Below are positions 54,950 through 63,048 of a DNA stretch of 64,000 nt, piece by piece; position 1 is the first letter of the stretch, and the number at the start of each line of letters is the position of its first letter. This DNA comes from Alkalihalobacillus bogoriensis ATCC BAA-922. Its GTDB lineage: Bacteria; Bacillota; Bacilli; Bacillales; Bacillaceae_F. The stretch lies in the NCBI RefSeq assembly GCF_000621445.1, contig NZ_JHYI01000010.1, positions 268,359 through 332,358 of the forward strand. The letters run 5' to 3'. The position numbers and the translations under genes are program-made. Below the pieces are notes generated by a model. It had not been told where the DNA came from, made no database searches, and saw only the letters and a program-made list of their open reading frames with translations.

Positions 54950-57675
54950 TGTCTCTCACCCTCATTATAAAGCCAAACTTTAATTAAAGACACAAGTTGT
55001 TCAATGTTGACTGGCTTACTTATATAATCTGAAGCCCCAGCATTAATGCATTTTTCTTTATCTGTTTTCATTGCCTTTGCTGTTAATGCAATAATCGGCA
55101 ATTGTTCAAATTCCTCTTTTTTACGAATTTCTCTCATAGCATCAAAACCATTCATTTCAGGCATCATAATATCCATTAGAACAATATCAATCGATGTGTT
55201 GTTTTCTAGCATATGAATAGCTTCTTTTCCGTTTTCTGCAAAAAGGACATCCATCTTTTGCGATTCTAATGCTGTAGTTAACGCAAATACATTTCTCATA
55301 TCATCATCAACAACTAACACAACTTTATTTTCTAGTAGATGCTTCGACTCTTCTTTTGTTTCTTCAGCAACGACATTCTCATCCTCTACTTCTTTCTCTA
55401 CTTCTTCCTCTACTGCGATTTCTTCTGATACAGCGACCTCTATGTCTGAACTAGTCAGCCCTGGCAACCCTTCAAAATCTGGTAAGTGTAAAGTAAATGA
55501 GCTACCTTGTCCTTCAGTACTTTCAACTTCAATAAAACCACCTAGCCGTGATGCTAAATCTTTGCATATCGATAAACCTAAGCCAGTACCACCGTATTTT
55601 CGTGACGTTGTACCATCACTTTGATAGAACGCTTCAAAAATACTTTCTAATTTATCATTGGCAATACCAATTCCTGTATCGATCACCGTAAATTTTATTT
55701 TGGAACGCGAATCATTGTCTAAGCCTTTACTTATTCTTAAAGTAACGCCTCCTTCATTTGTAAATTTGAAGGCATTTGATAATAAATTCTTTAAAATTTG
55801 TTTAAGGCGTTGGTCATCTGTAAATAAAATGCTAGGCGCGTCAGAATGAACATCGATCGAGAAATATACCCCTTTATGTCTAGATACCGGAAGAAATTGC
55901 CGCTTCACAAACGCTTCGATGTCATTTAGTAAAACCTCCTCAGGATAGACTTCAAATTTGCCTGATTCAATTTTTGATAAATCTAAGATATCATTAATTA
56001 AATTTAATAAATCTGTCCCTGAAGAATAAATCGTATGTGCATGTTCAATTTGCTTTTCTGATAAGTTCCCATCCGTATTTTGAGCAAGCATTTGCGATAA
56101 AATTAACATGCTATTTAAAGGGGTTCGCAATTCATGTGACATGTTTGCTAAAAACTCAGATTTATATTTAGAACTTAATTTAATGCCACGGTTTTTCTCT
56201 TCAAGGTCTTCTTTAATCCGCTGCAACTCTTTTGTCTTATCATCAGATTGTTTATATTGTTCATGTAACTGTTCATTAATTAAACGAAGTTCTTCTTGTT
56301 GTTGTTGAAGCTCTTCAGACTGCGTTTGTAATTCTTCTGTTAACGTTTGAGATTCCGATAGAAGCTCTTCAATTCTCATATGATCTAATATTCGGTCAAT
56401 GCTTGATCCGGATGTTTCGCATACTTGTTGAAGGAGGCGATGTTCAATTGGTGTAAACGGCTCAAATTTCGCGATTTCTAATACCCCATAAATGTCCCCT
56501 TCAAATTCTATGGGAAGCAAAAGTAACGTTGTTGGATTGGCCTGTCCAAGACCAGATTTTGTCACTATATAATTACTTGGTAATGTGTCAAACGATAATA
56601 TTTTTTTATCTTTTGCACATTGGCCAACAAGCCCTTCTCCAATGTCAAATTTTACCTGAGGTAATTCTTCACCATTCCCCGCATAAGCGGCAACCCTATT
56701 CATCGTGCCACTTCCATTTGTCACATAAAAAGCACTGTAGCTTGCTTGAACTAATGGTGAAACTTTAGAAAGAAATTGTTGTCCAAATTCTTCCAAATCT
56801 TGAATGCCTTGAAATTCGATCGCTAACTCAGTATGTTTTGTTTTAATCCAATTTTCATCCTGTAATGATTCTTTTAATTCTTTTTCATGTTTGAAGCTCG
56901 TTTCAAGAGACGTAGCCATCTCGTTATATGCCAGACCTATTTCTCCAATTTCATCTTTTGAATTCACCTCAACTCGAGGAAAGTTTCCATCTTTAATGTT
57001 TGATACTTTTGTCATGACTTGTCTGACTTTATTTATACTTGTCGATATGCTTTTTACAACAGAAACACTCACTACTAAAACTAAAGCTATACTTACAATA
57101 ATAATAATAGTTAATGCGCTTAAAGCCACTTCATACGCTTGCTCAGACTCTTGTAAAGACTGATTCATTAATTCTTCCTCATGAGCTGTAAAATCATCAA
57201 TTTCAGTAATAATTATCTGTCGTATATTCGTAGAATCATCAATGAGTAATTGCCTAGCGCTCTCGGTCGTACCATTTGAAACTTCATTAATAATGCTATC
57301 AATATAATCACTATACGATTGATTGTATGAACGAAGGCTGATTAGTATTTCCCTAGTTTCAGGATTTAGGGAAGGAACTAGTAATAATGAATCAATTGTT
57401 GCTGATGCTTGCTCACGCAAAGCTAGTATTTCAGGAATTTTCTTTTCTATTTCTGCTTTATTGTCGAGTAACAACAGCTCTCTAATTTCTCTTCCCGTCA
57501 CCTGCGTGTCACTCTTTAAGGAATTTACAAGCTTCACACGTTCATAGTTTTCTTGTACAATCTCTTCCATAAACTTATGTTGTTGATTAAGGGTAAACAG
57601 CATATAACTAGCAAGTACTAAAAGAATAATTAAAATAAAGCCAAACCCTAAGTATAATTTAGTTTTTACTTTCAT
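54943..57675 (-). CDS. Hybrid histidine kinase (4HB sensor, HAMP, GAF, HisKA, HATPase, REC)
   Basis: 910 residues. Membrane helices near 8-28 and 188-208 flank a four-helix-bundle sensor. HAMP (SINKVRQVMTKVSNIKDGNF) follows, then a GAF domain (about 285-430, VAAYAGNGEELPQVKFDIGE), and a coiled coil (TQSEELQQQQEELRLINEQL). HisKA has its His in NMSHELRTPLNSM near 515, and HATPase has KNLLSNAFKFTNEGG and GGTGLGLSICKDLA. A 35-residue Glu-rich linker and a C-terminal REC (VVLVVDDDMRNVFALTTALE, MDIMMPEMNG) end it. No HPt domain is present. First gene of the cluster; stimulus unknown. Confidence 0.93.
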   Translation of the reverse strand: MKVKTKLYLGFGFILIILLVLASYMLFTLNQQHKFMEEIVQENYERVKLVNSLKSDTQVTGREIRELLLLDNKAEIEKKIPEILALREQASATIDSLLLVPSLNPETREILISLRSYNQSYSDYIDSIINEVSNGTTESARQLLIDDSTNIRQIIITEIDDFTAHEEELMNQSLQESEQAYEVALSALTIIIIVSIALVLVVSVSVVKSISTSINKVRQVMTKVSNIKDGNFPRVEVNSKDEIGEIGLAYNEMATSLETSFKHEKELKESLQDENWIKTKHTELAIEFQGIQDLEEFGQQFLSKVSPLVQASYSAFYVTNGSGTMNRVAAYAGNGEELPQVKFDIGEGLVGQCAKDKKILSFDTLPSNYIVTKSGLGQANPTTLLLLPIEFEGDIYGVLEIAKFEPFTPIEHRLLQQVCETSGSSIDRILDHMRIEELLSESQTLTEELQTQSEELQQQQEELRLINEQLHEQYKQSDDKTKELQRIKEDLEEKNRGIKLSSKYKSEFLANMSHELRTPLNSMLILSQMLAQNTDGNLSEKQIEHAHTIYSSGTDLLNLINDILDLSKIESGKFEVYPEEVLLNDIEAFVKRQFLPVSRHKGVYFSIDVHSDAPSILFTDDQRLKQILKNLLSNAFKFTNEGGVTLRISKGLDNDSRSKIKFTVIDTGIGIANDKLESIFEAFYQSDGTTSRKYGGTGLGLSICKDLASRLGGFIEVESTEGQGSSFTLHLPDFEGLPGLTSSDIEVAVSEEIAVEEEVEKEVEDENVVAEETKEESKHLLENKVVLVVDDDMRNVFALTTALESQKMDVLFAENGKEAIHMLENNTSIDIVLMDIMMPEMNGFDAMREIRKKEEFEQLPIIALTAKAMKTDKEKCINAGASDYISKPVNIEQLVSLIKVWLYNEGERHC

Positions 57676-57867
57676 TATGTCACCTTTCTCATTTTATTTT
57701 ATGCCAAAAATGTATGTAAACTTACTCCTTTCTATGATTATAACAGAAAATTGGATCATTATAGTAGCAGATGTACTTTTATTGCTAATCTACTTGCATT
57801 TACTAGATTTTCTTCATTCTTTTTGCCATAATTAAGAAAATATTGTATGAATTTGTTGGAGGTTACA

Positions 57868-58266
57868 ATGAAAATAAAGTATAAAGTTAATGAACGTATT
57901 ACGGTAAAACAGTTGGCCACAGTGTTTTCTACTTCAGGTATACGAAGACCAATCGAAGATTTAACTCGGTTAGAAAGGATGCTAAACGAAGCTGATATTT
58001 TAATTACCGCATGGGACAACGAAGAGGTAGTTGGAGTAGCTCGTGCTCTAACTGATTATAGCTATTGTTGTTATTTATCAGACTTAGCTGTTGACAAACG
58101 TTATCAAAGTAATGGAATTGGAAAAAAACTGATTGAATTATTACAAAACGAGTTAAGCGAGGAAGTTGCACTACTCTTACTTTCTTCACCAACTGCCATG
58201 GATTATTATCCACAAATCGGCTTTGAAAAAATAGATAATGGATTTATTATTAAACGAAAGAAATAA
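57868..58266 (+). CDS. GNAT family N-acetyltransferase
   Basis: 132-residue single-domain GNAT with the acetyl-CoA loop LAVDKRYQSNGIGKKLIELL near residue 73-92 and the strand YYPQIGFEKIDNGFIIKR at the end. ATG at 57868 follows GGAGGTTACA. Target unknown. Monocistronic and divergent from the hybrid kinase. Confidence 0.88.
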   Translation: MKIKYKVNERITVKQLATVFSTSGIRRPIEDLTRLERMLNEADILITAWDNEEVVGVARALTDYSYCCYLSDLAVDKRYQSNGIGKKLIELLQNELSEEVALLLLSSPTAMDYYPQIGFEKIDNGFIIKRKK

Positions 58267-58299
58267 AAACAACGAGTCACAAGTGACCCGTTGTTTTTT
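58266..58299. terminator. Bidirectional terminator
   Basis: AAAAACAACG-AGTCAC/GTGAC-CCGTTGTTTTTT stem between convergent genes. Confidence 0.88.
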
Positions 58300-58693
58300 A
58301 GTTGTTTTCATAGGAAAACCAGTCTGTTATAAGCTCTTGTAGCTTTTCAATTTCTTCTTCTGGTAATTCTTGTTGCAGTTTATTTACATAGTCAAACATG
58401 TCTTCGATTGAGAGTGTAGAAAGAAGTTCAATCGGAAGCTGGAATTCATCGTGTGAATTTTTGTTTCCAAACGGGTCTTCAAGTTCCTTCACACTACCTT
58501 CTTCATTTAGAATATCAAACCCAACTTGTTTTTCCTTAATCTTATCACTGTTTTCATACCCCGCTATATTATCAACATAACTTTTCACTTCACTAGCTTT
58601 TTCTTTAAAATTTGTGAAAACAGATTGACCTTGACCTGTTGAAATGATGCTTATAAAAACTAGAAATAGAAGTCCTACCCAAATTAAACGCAT
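58298..58693 (-). CDS. Secreted protein of unknown function
   Basis: 131 residues with a signal peptide (RLIWVGLLFLVFISIISTGQ GQS, cleavage probably after about residue 22) and an acidic helical mature part (FTNFKEKASEVKSYVDNIAG, LQQELPEEEIEKLQELITDW). No lipobox and no family recognised. AGGAGG precedes the ATG. Monocistronic. Confidence 0.7.
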   Translation of the reverse strand: MRLIWVGLLFLVFISIISTGQGQSVFTNFKEKASEVKSYVDNIAGYENSDKIKEKQVGFDILNEEGSVKELEDPFGNKNSHDEFQLPIELLSTLSIEDMFDYVNKLQQELPEEEIEKLQELITDWFSYENN

Positions 58694-58771
58694 AACTACC
58701 TCCTACAATCGAAGCGCTTTAGTAACAAGTATGTACATGCGCTTTGTCATTTACACTTATTACTTTTATAT

Positions 58772-59641
58772 TTAAGCATGTCCTACGAACGGAAACTTCC
58801 ATTTTTCCGGAAATGCAATCGAAGACGATTTTATAAAAAACGTGTCATTTCCATTCGTACTGGTAGTAGCTACAGCTTCACAGTCAGGAAATGAAGGAGT
58901 AAAATGAAATACGATGTTTGTTTTCTTTGTTGAACTTATAGCCTCAATGAGATCTCGAAGTTTTATTTCTTGTTTACTTAACACGGCATACAGGTGAATC
59001 GTTTTTTGTTCTTCTTTATATATTACAATAGTATGTAAGTCTTTGATAAAGTAAATATCCGATGGAAATACAGTTAAACAATAAAAGCCAAAAAGATATT
59101 CTGTATCTAATACGTCAAAGTGAGAAATTGTTCTATTATGATAAAAGTCAAATAATAACGTGATATCTTCTTTTAATAAAGGATTTAATTTAAGAAGTGG
59201 CTTGCAGTTTTGGTCATGGTCCATCAGAACAGAGTAATTCGTTTCTAGAACAGTGGTAAATCCAAATTTCGGATAAAAGTCTAATACTCTTTGGTTGGCG
59301 AATAAAAGAAAACCATCATATTCGCCATTATACTTGTCGAGTACGTAATTCATCAGTGTCTTTGCTAATCCTTTATTTTGAAAGTCAGGATGTGTCATAA
59401 CAGTACCAATTTGAATGACCTTATGTGTTTTTGAATTCATGAAAAGACGCTGTTTATTAACGGATACGTTTGCTACTATTTGATTATTCGAAACAAAGGA
59501 ATAACATTTGTATTGGTCCTTCCAAAACCCGGATTTAAACCAAGGTTGAAAATCAATGTTAAATGTTTGCCTAGCTAAATGAAAAAAACTTTCCCGTAAA
59601 ATGTCATTCTCCTTGTAGTTTTCGACTATCTTTACATCCAT
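58772..59641 (-). CDS. GNAT acetyltransferase with C-terminal extension
   Basis: 289 residues. The GNAT domain is in the first half (IQIGTVMTHPDFQNKGLAKT loop near residue 75-94; FANQRVLDFYPKFGFTTVLE). A second half (about 150-289) has low similarity to known domains but the Eis-like two-domain layout fits. It is the third gene of an MBL-TetR-GNAT unit, 13 bases after tetR, so it may be controlled by that repressor. Substrate unknown. Confidence 0.85.
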   Translation of the reverse strand: MDVKIVENYKENDILRESFFHLARQTFNIDFQPWFKSGFWKDQYKCYSFVSNNQIVANVSVNKQRLFMNSKTHKVIQIGTVMTHPDFQNKGLAKTLMNYVLDKYNGEYDGFLLFANQRVLDFYPKFGFTTVLETNYSVLMDHDQNCKPLLKLNPLLKEDITLLFDFYHNRTISHFDVLDTEYLFGFYCLTVFPSDIYFIKDLHTIVIYKEEQKTIHLYAVLSKQEIKLRDLIEAISSTKKTNIVFHFTPSFPDCEAVATTSTNGNDTFFIKSSSIAFPEKWKFPFVGHA

Positions 59642-59654
59642 CGAAATCGCCTCT

Positions 59655-60224
59655 TTATTTTGAAATGTGCTTCATACCTATAAGATATGTTCGAACCATA
59701 TTTTCAAAGCTTTCATTTAAATCAAGTGGAAAACCAAAGCCACCAGCTTGTTCAAGAGAAGCAAAGCCGTGTAATAAGCTTCTTATTCCTCTCACCATAT
59801 GAATCGTTTGATCCTTCTCAAGATGATACGGTGTTATTACATCAATCATCAAGTAAACAATTTCGTTTGCAACCTTTTCAATTTCAACGTCCTTTGCATC
59901 AGGAGCTTTTAATGTCATTTCGTATAACCCTGGATGAGTTCTAACAAATTCTAAATAAGAATGACCAATTGATAAAATTGCTTCTTCTCCTTGTTTATCA
60001 TTGACAGCTTCTTTCATCCCTTTATAAAGCTTTTCTAACCCATATTGGGCTAGGTGTTTTTTTAGACCTTGCAATCCATCAATATGATTGTATAAAGAAG
60101 GCGACTGTACATTTAATGTTTTAGCCAATGTCGCCATCGTAAGCGCTTCAATCCCACCTTCATCTACAATATTCGTTGCTGCTAATAAAATTGTTTGTAA
60201 ATCAAGTCCCATTCGTGGTGACAT
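59655..60224 (-). CDS. TetR family transcriptional regulator
   Basis: 189-residue repressor. The N-terminal HTH spans IEALTMATLAKTLNVQSPSL with YNHIDGLQGL (residues 25-55), and the C-terminal ligand domain is of the WHG/TetR_C_13 type (RTHPGLYEMTLKAPDAKD, IRSLLHGFASLEQAGGFGFP). It starts three bases after the MBL gene stop. It most likely binds the pair of ACTAATAxTATTAGT palindromes in the promoter ahead of the MBL gene, an autoregulated unit. Confidence 0.92.
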   Translation of the reverse strand: MSPRMGLDLQTILLAATNIVDEGGIEALTMATLAKTLNVQSPSLYNHIDGLQGLKKHLAQYGLEKLYKGMKEAVNDKQGEEAILSIGHSYLEFVRTHPGLYEMTLKAPDAKDVEIEKVANEIVYLMIDVITPYHLEKDQTIHMVRGIRSLLHGFASLEQAGGFGFPLDLNESFENMVRTYLIGMKHISK

Positions 60225-60227
60225 CTT

Positions 60228-60947
60228 TTATACTCCTACCTTTGCTTCGTTTTTCGCTGCTTCGTTAATTGCTTTTTTCATTGCTTCTACAGGCTGTTTT
60301 ATCATTTCTCCATGACCAACCGCTAACAAACTCGGATTATATTGAAGGAGATTTTCAGCACTTTGTAATGCTAACTCTTTACTCCATGTCGCCAATGCAG
60401 GAAATGGAAATAACCATCTTAATTGACCTGCAACGGCTAACCCACCTTTTGTTTGAAAGGCATCTCCTGCGATTAATGCGTTCGTTCGTATATCCATAAA
60501 TGCCATCATACCTGGAGTATGTCCTGGTGTTGCTATGGCTAAAAGAGAGCCAATCCTATCTCCATTATCTACTAATATATCAGGTTTTACCTTACTTTGT
60601 TTCGGTATACCACCACGAAGCGGTAATTGCGGTTCAGATTGTAAAAGAGATTGGTCCCCCGCCCAAATTTTCGCATCTCGTCTTGATAAATATATTTTAA
60701 CATGGGGTATTGCTTTTTTTAACTTTTCTAATGCACCCATATGATCATCATGTGCATGGGTAATGACAATACGAGTAATGGGCTTTTTTAATTCTTCTGC
60801 AATTTTCAAAATCTTTTTTGCATGAATTGATAACCCTGCATCAATTAATGTGAATTCACTTCCCTCATCAACCAAGTAACAATTTACAGGAAAAAAACGT
60901 GGCATAAAAGTGATTTGATATAAAAACTTTTCTTTCGTTAGTTTCAT
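60228..60947 (-). CDS. MBL-fold metallohydrolase
   Basis: 239 residues. The metal motif THAHDDHMGALEKL (HxHxDH) lies near residue 60-72, with further ligands in ATPGHTPGMMAFMD and LIAGDAFQTKGG and His in LAVGHGEMIKQP. This is the glyoxalase-II/quorum-quenching-like branch, which hydrolyses thioesters or lactones; substrate unknown. It is the first gene of the MBL-TetR-GNAT operon, driven by the regulated promoter at 60970-61017. Confidence 0.88.
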   Translation of the reverse strand: MKLTKEKFLYQITFMPRFFPVNCYLVDEGSEFTLIDAGLSIHAKKILKIAEELKKPITRIVITHAHDDHMGALEKLKKAIPHVKIYLSRRDAKIWAGDQSLLQSEPQLPLRGGIPKQSKVKPDILVDNGDRIGSLLAIATPGHTPGMMAFMDIRTNALIAGDAFQTKGGLAVAGQLRWLFPFPALATWSKELALQSAENLLQYNPSLLAVGHGEMIKQPVEAMKKAINEAAKNEAKVGV

Positions 60948-60969
60948 GACAAGAACACTCCAATTCTAA

Positions 60970-61017
60970 AACTAATAGTATTAGTTTAACTATAACTAAT
61001 ACCATTAGTTTTTACAA
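60970..61017 (-). promoter_or_regulatory. TetR-operated promoter: two palindromic operators with -35/-10
   Basis: Minus strand TTGTAA (61012-61017), 17-base spacer, TATAGT (60989-60994). Operator 1 AACTAATAGTATTAGTT (60970-60986) lies just after the -10. Operator 2 AACTAATACCATTAGTT (60994-61010) fills the spacer. Centres are 24 bp apart. Confidence 0.75.
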
Positions 61018-61030
61018 GAAAAAATAATAT

Positions 61031-61055
61031 ACCCTCTCAAAAAAATTGAGAGGGT
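61031..61055. terminator. Terminator of the 53-residue protein gene
   Basis: Perfect ten-base stem ACCCTCTCAA/TTGAGAGGGT with a five-A loop. Confidence 0.8.
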
Positions 61056-61063
61056 CGCTATTA

Positions 61064-61225
61064 CTACCTATTATCTCTACCACGGGCACCAACAGATTTC
61101 CCCATACTTCGAGGTTTTACTTCATCTTTTAATTTCTTCTCACCTAGATGTTCTTCTCCATCTGGATATTTCGCTTTACGATTTTTTTGTTCCTCTATAA
61201 ACTTGTCAAAGTTTTCATTCACCAT
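61064..61225 (-). CDS. Small hydrophilic protein (53 aa), unknown function
   Basis: Reads MVNENFDKFIEEQKNRKAKY then PDGEEHLGEKKLKDEVKPRS and MGKSVGARGRDNR. It is highly charged, with no hydrophobic stretch. AAAGGTGG precedes the ATG and a strong terminator follows 8 bases after the stop. Possibly spore-related by composition, but I do not recognise a family. Confidence 0.6.
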   Translation of the reverse strand: MVNENFDKFIEEQKNRKAKYPDGEEHLGEKKLKDEVKPRSMGKSVGARGRDNR

Positions 61226-61294
61226 AAAAAAACCACCTTTTCTTTTCCAATTTCTAATGTAGTTTTGTGTTTATATCTAGTTTTTATTCGTTCG

Positions 61295-61618
61295 TTAACG
61301 TACATCAACAAGATGAGCAATCGGAATATAATGCCTTTCATCAAATTGGTCCACAACACGTAATTGCTTGTTCACCGAATCTATATAATGAACTTTGCCA
61401 AGTACAATACCATACTTTCCGTCATCCCAGTAAACAAACGTCAACACATGATTGTGTTCCATTGCTTCACAAATGAAATACTCAAATTCCTCTAATTGTT
61501 GAATATCAACAATTGGCTTTTTAACGGTTGTGAGTTCTTCCGCTACCTTACGTAATCGTGATACATGTTCCGGAATCATCATCGCCGTCCACTTTATATT
61601 ACCTCTATCCTTAAGCAT
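61295..61618 (-). CDS. YolD-like protein
   Basis: 107 residues: MLKDRGNIKWTAMMIPEHVS then LRKVAEELTTVKKPIVDIQQ is the YolD signature; the middle KYGIVLGKVHYIDSVNKQLR is also typical. YolD proteins usually sit beside UvrX-type Y-family polymerases and belong to the SOS response; here the nearest Y-family polymerase is 60 kb away at the left edge. The ATG at 61618 follows CTGGAGG. Its promoter region is shared with the divergent mini-WYL gene and contains a LexA box. Confidence 0.85.
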   Translation of the reverse strand: MLKDRGNIKWTAMMIPEHVSRLRKVAEELTTVKKPIVDIQQLEEFEYFICEAMEHNHVLTFVYWDDGKYGIVLGKVHYIDSVNKQLRVVDQFDERHYIPIAHLVDVR

Positions 61619-61639
61619 GAAATTGCCTCCAGTTGCATA

Positions 61640-61668
61640 TTGTAAAATAGAACAAATGTTCGTATAAT
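61640..61668 (+). promoter_or_regulatory. Sigma-A promoter of the mini-WYL gene with LexA box in the spacer
   Basis: TTGTAA (61640-61645), 17-base spacer, TATAAT (61663-61668). On the minus strand TTATAC and TACAAT also have 17-base spacing across the same DNA, so both divergent promoters overlap. Confidence 0.7.
61649..61662. promoter_or_regulatory. LexA (DinR) SOS box
   Basis: AGAACAAATGTTCG matches the Bacillus SOS box CGAACNNNNGTTCG at all but the first base. It lies between the divergent yolD-like and mini-WYL genes. Confidence 0.75.
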
Positions 61669-61693
61669 TATTATATAGGAGGTTGAAAAAAAT

Positions 61694-61912
61694 ATGCAAG
61701 GTATTTTAAAGCGATCTTTTATTGCTCAAACACCAGTTGAAATCATTTATATGTCAAAAAACGGTACGATTACACAACGAAAAGTCACTATCCAACAACT
61801 AGACGATCACCTACTCATCGGCTTTTGCCATGTAAGAAAACAAAGAAGAATGTTCCTTATCCAAAATATATTGTCTGCAAAACCTGTTCATCGCAAAGAA
61901 AAAGCGATTTAA
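61694..61912 (+). CDS. Minimal WYL-like domain protein
   Basis: 72 residues: IAQTPVEIIYMSKNGTITQR then KVTIQQLDDHLLIGFCHVRK and QRRMFLIQNILSA follow the strand pattern of WYL domains (ligand- or ssDNA-sensing part of some regulators), but there is no DNA-binding domain. TAGGAGG lies 10 bases before the ATG. SOS control is inferred from the LexA box in its promoter. The family call rests on pattern only. Confidence 0.65.
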   Translation: MQGILKRSFIAQTPVEIIYMSKNGTITQRKVTIQQLDDHLLIGFCHVRKQRRMFLIQNILSAKPVHRKEKAI

Positions 61913-61977
61913 GTTTAGAACGTTCTCCCCTATTTCTATGTCTTCACATATTTACAGTGTGGAAAGGGGGTGAAAAA

Positions 61978-62181
61978 ATGTTAACAAATACTCGATTAGT
62001 GATTGTGTTTGAAACGGGAATGGATAGTAAAGGTGAACCCACATTTAAAACAAAAAGCTTTAACAACATTAAAACCGATGCATCTGACGCACAACTTTTA
62101 GCCGCAGCAGAAGCATTAACACCATTGCAAGGCTGGATTTCAAACAAAGTTGAACGAAATAACGTGTATTCGCTTGCGTAA
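61978..62181 (+). CDS. DUF1659 protein
   Basis: 67 residues: LTNTRLVIVFETGMDSKGEP then TFKTKSFNNIKTDASDAQLL and AAAEALTPLQGW, the DUF1659 pattern. AAAGGGGGTG precedes the ATG at 61978. It is the first of three small genes (DUF1659, DUF2922, YvrJ) that usually occur together in Bacilli; function unknown. Confidence 0.85.
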   Translation: MLTNTRLVIVFETGMDSKGEPTFKTKSFNNIKTDASDAQLLAAAEALTPLQGWISNKVERNNVYSLA

Positions 62182-62217
62182 GTTTGTTTTTTAATTTATT
62201 GAAAGGAGAGGAAAGCA

Positions 62218-62433
62218 ATGAACAAACGATTAGAATTATTATTTCAAAATGAAAGTGGAGCCACAGTGACACTTTCATTAGATAATCCTATTTACCCAGC
62301 AGATCCAATCGCCATTCGGACAGCTATGGAAGGGATTATTATGACAAATTGTTTTACGTCAACAGGTGGTAATATTGTTGCTATCAAGTCTGCTCGCATT
62401 GTCGATAGAACGGTTGAAGAAGTTTTAGTTTAA
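62218..62433 (+). CDS. DUF2922 protein
   Basis: 71 residues: KRLELLFQNESGATVTLSLD then NPIYPADPIAIRTAMEGIIM and IVAIKSARIVDRTVEEVLV, the DUF2922 pattern, with similar strands to DUF1659. AAAGGAGAGG precedes the ATG. A small hairpin (62436-62462) separates it from the YvrJ gene and may reduce downstream expression. Confidence 0.85.
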   Translation: MNKRLELLFQNESGATVTLSLDNPIYPADPIAIRTAMEGIIMTNCFTSTGGNIVAIKSARIVDRTVEEVLV

Positions 62434-62435
62434 TT

Positions 62436-62462
62436 AAGAAGGAGCTTGTCTCCTTCTTTTTA
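62436..62462 (+). terminator. Attenuator-like hairpin between DUF2922 and YvrJ
   Basis: AAGAAGGAG/CTCCTTCTT stem, five-base loop, T-run; placed directly before the YvrJ ribosome site. Confidence 0.65.
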
Positions 62463-62479
62463 AGAAAGGAGGAAAATGT

Positions 62480-62626
62480 GTGGAACCTTGGTTACCATTA
62501 TTAAGTGAATTTGGATTCCCTGTAGTCGTAACATTGTACCTTCTTCACCGGATGGAGAAAAAATTAGACCTTGTCAATGAATCCATCCAAAAATTACCAG
62601 AACACTTATTGCAAATATCTAAATAA
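62480..62626 (+). CDS. YvrJ family small membrane protein
   Basis: 48 residues from a GTG: MEPWLPLLSEFGFPVVVTLY then LLHRMEKKLDLVNESIQKLP, the YvrJ pattern: one membrane helix and an amphipathic tail, resembling BhlA/UviB holin-like peptides. AAAGGAGG precedes it. Third of the DUF1659-DUF2922-YvrJ set. Too short for routine gene calling. Function unknown. Confidence 0.8.
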   Translation: MEPWLPLLSEFGFPVVVTLYLLHRMEKKLDLVNESIQKLPEHLLQISK

Positions 62627-62637
62627 ATCCGTTTTAT

Positions 62638-62662
62638 CCTCTCCTTTATGAGAGGTTTTTTT
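62638..62662 (+). terminator. Terminator after the YvrJ gene
   Basis: CCTCTC/GAGAGG stem with six-base loop and seven T. Confidence 0.85.
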
Positions 62663-62680
62663 ATTGTTCATGGTAATGAA

Positions 62681-62941
62681 GCGGCCATGATAACCGTTAT
62701 CTATGAACATTGCTAACGTTTTGGCACGATGGTGGCCACAGGAGCAGTTAATCATAATATATAGGCTAGGAATAGCGTTGCTTTTGCGTGAATAAGCGCT
62801 CCTGTGGCCACTAAAAAATGGAAACCCGTATCATGTTCACAAATAACGGTTGCTCTGACCGCAAAAATGAGAGTTGGAATCAATAGAACCTAATTGTTTG
62901 TACAAACTATTTATTCACGTGTTCAAACCTTGAATATGTTC
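62681..62941 (-). repeat. Palindromic repeat family B, copy B2 (reverse of B1)
   Basis: Reverse-complement counterpart of 14041-14300. Outer arms 62681-62712 and 62832-62862, inner arms GTGGCCACAGGAGC and GCTCCTGTGGCCAC (14-base perfect). The conserved tail with TTTGTACAAA follows to 62941. It accounts for most of the gap 62663-63048, where I see no gene. Confidence 0.9.
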
Positions 62942-63048
62942 CTTTTGTTCTTATTATTTCGTTCAACTAAACATTTTTTCCTTTTTTATACAGTTATCCA
63001 ATGGTATAATGATTGTATACTATGAACAGACTACTGGGGGGGAATGTT

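Noticed and set aside
61694..62626. Prophage remnant because of holin-like YvrJ and SOS-linked genes
   Set aside because: No integrase, structural or lysis genes and no attachment repeats; the triad is usual chromosomal content in Bacilli.
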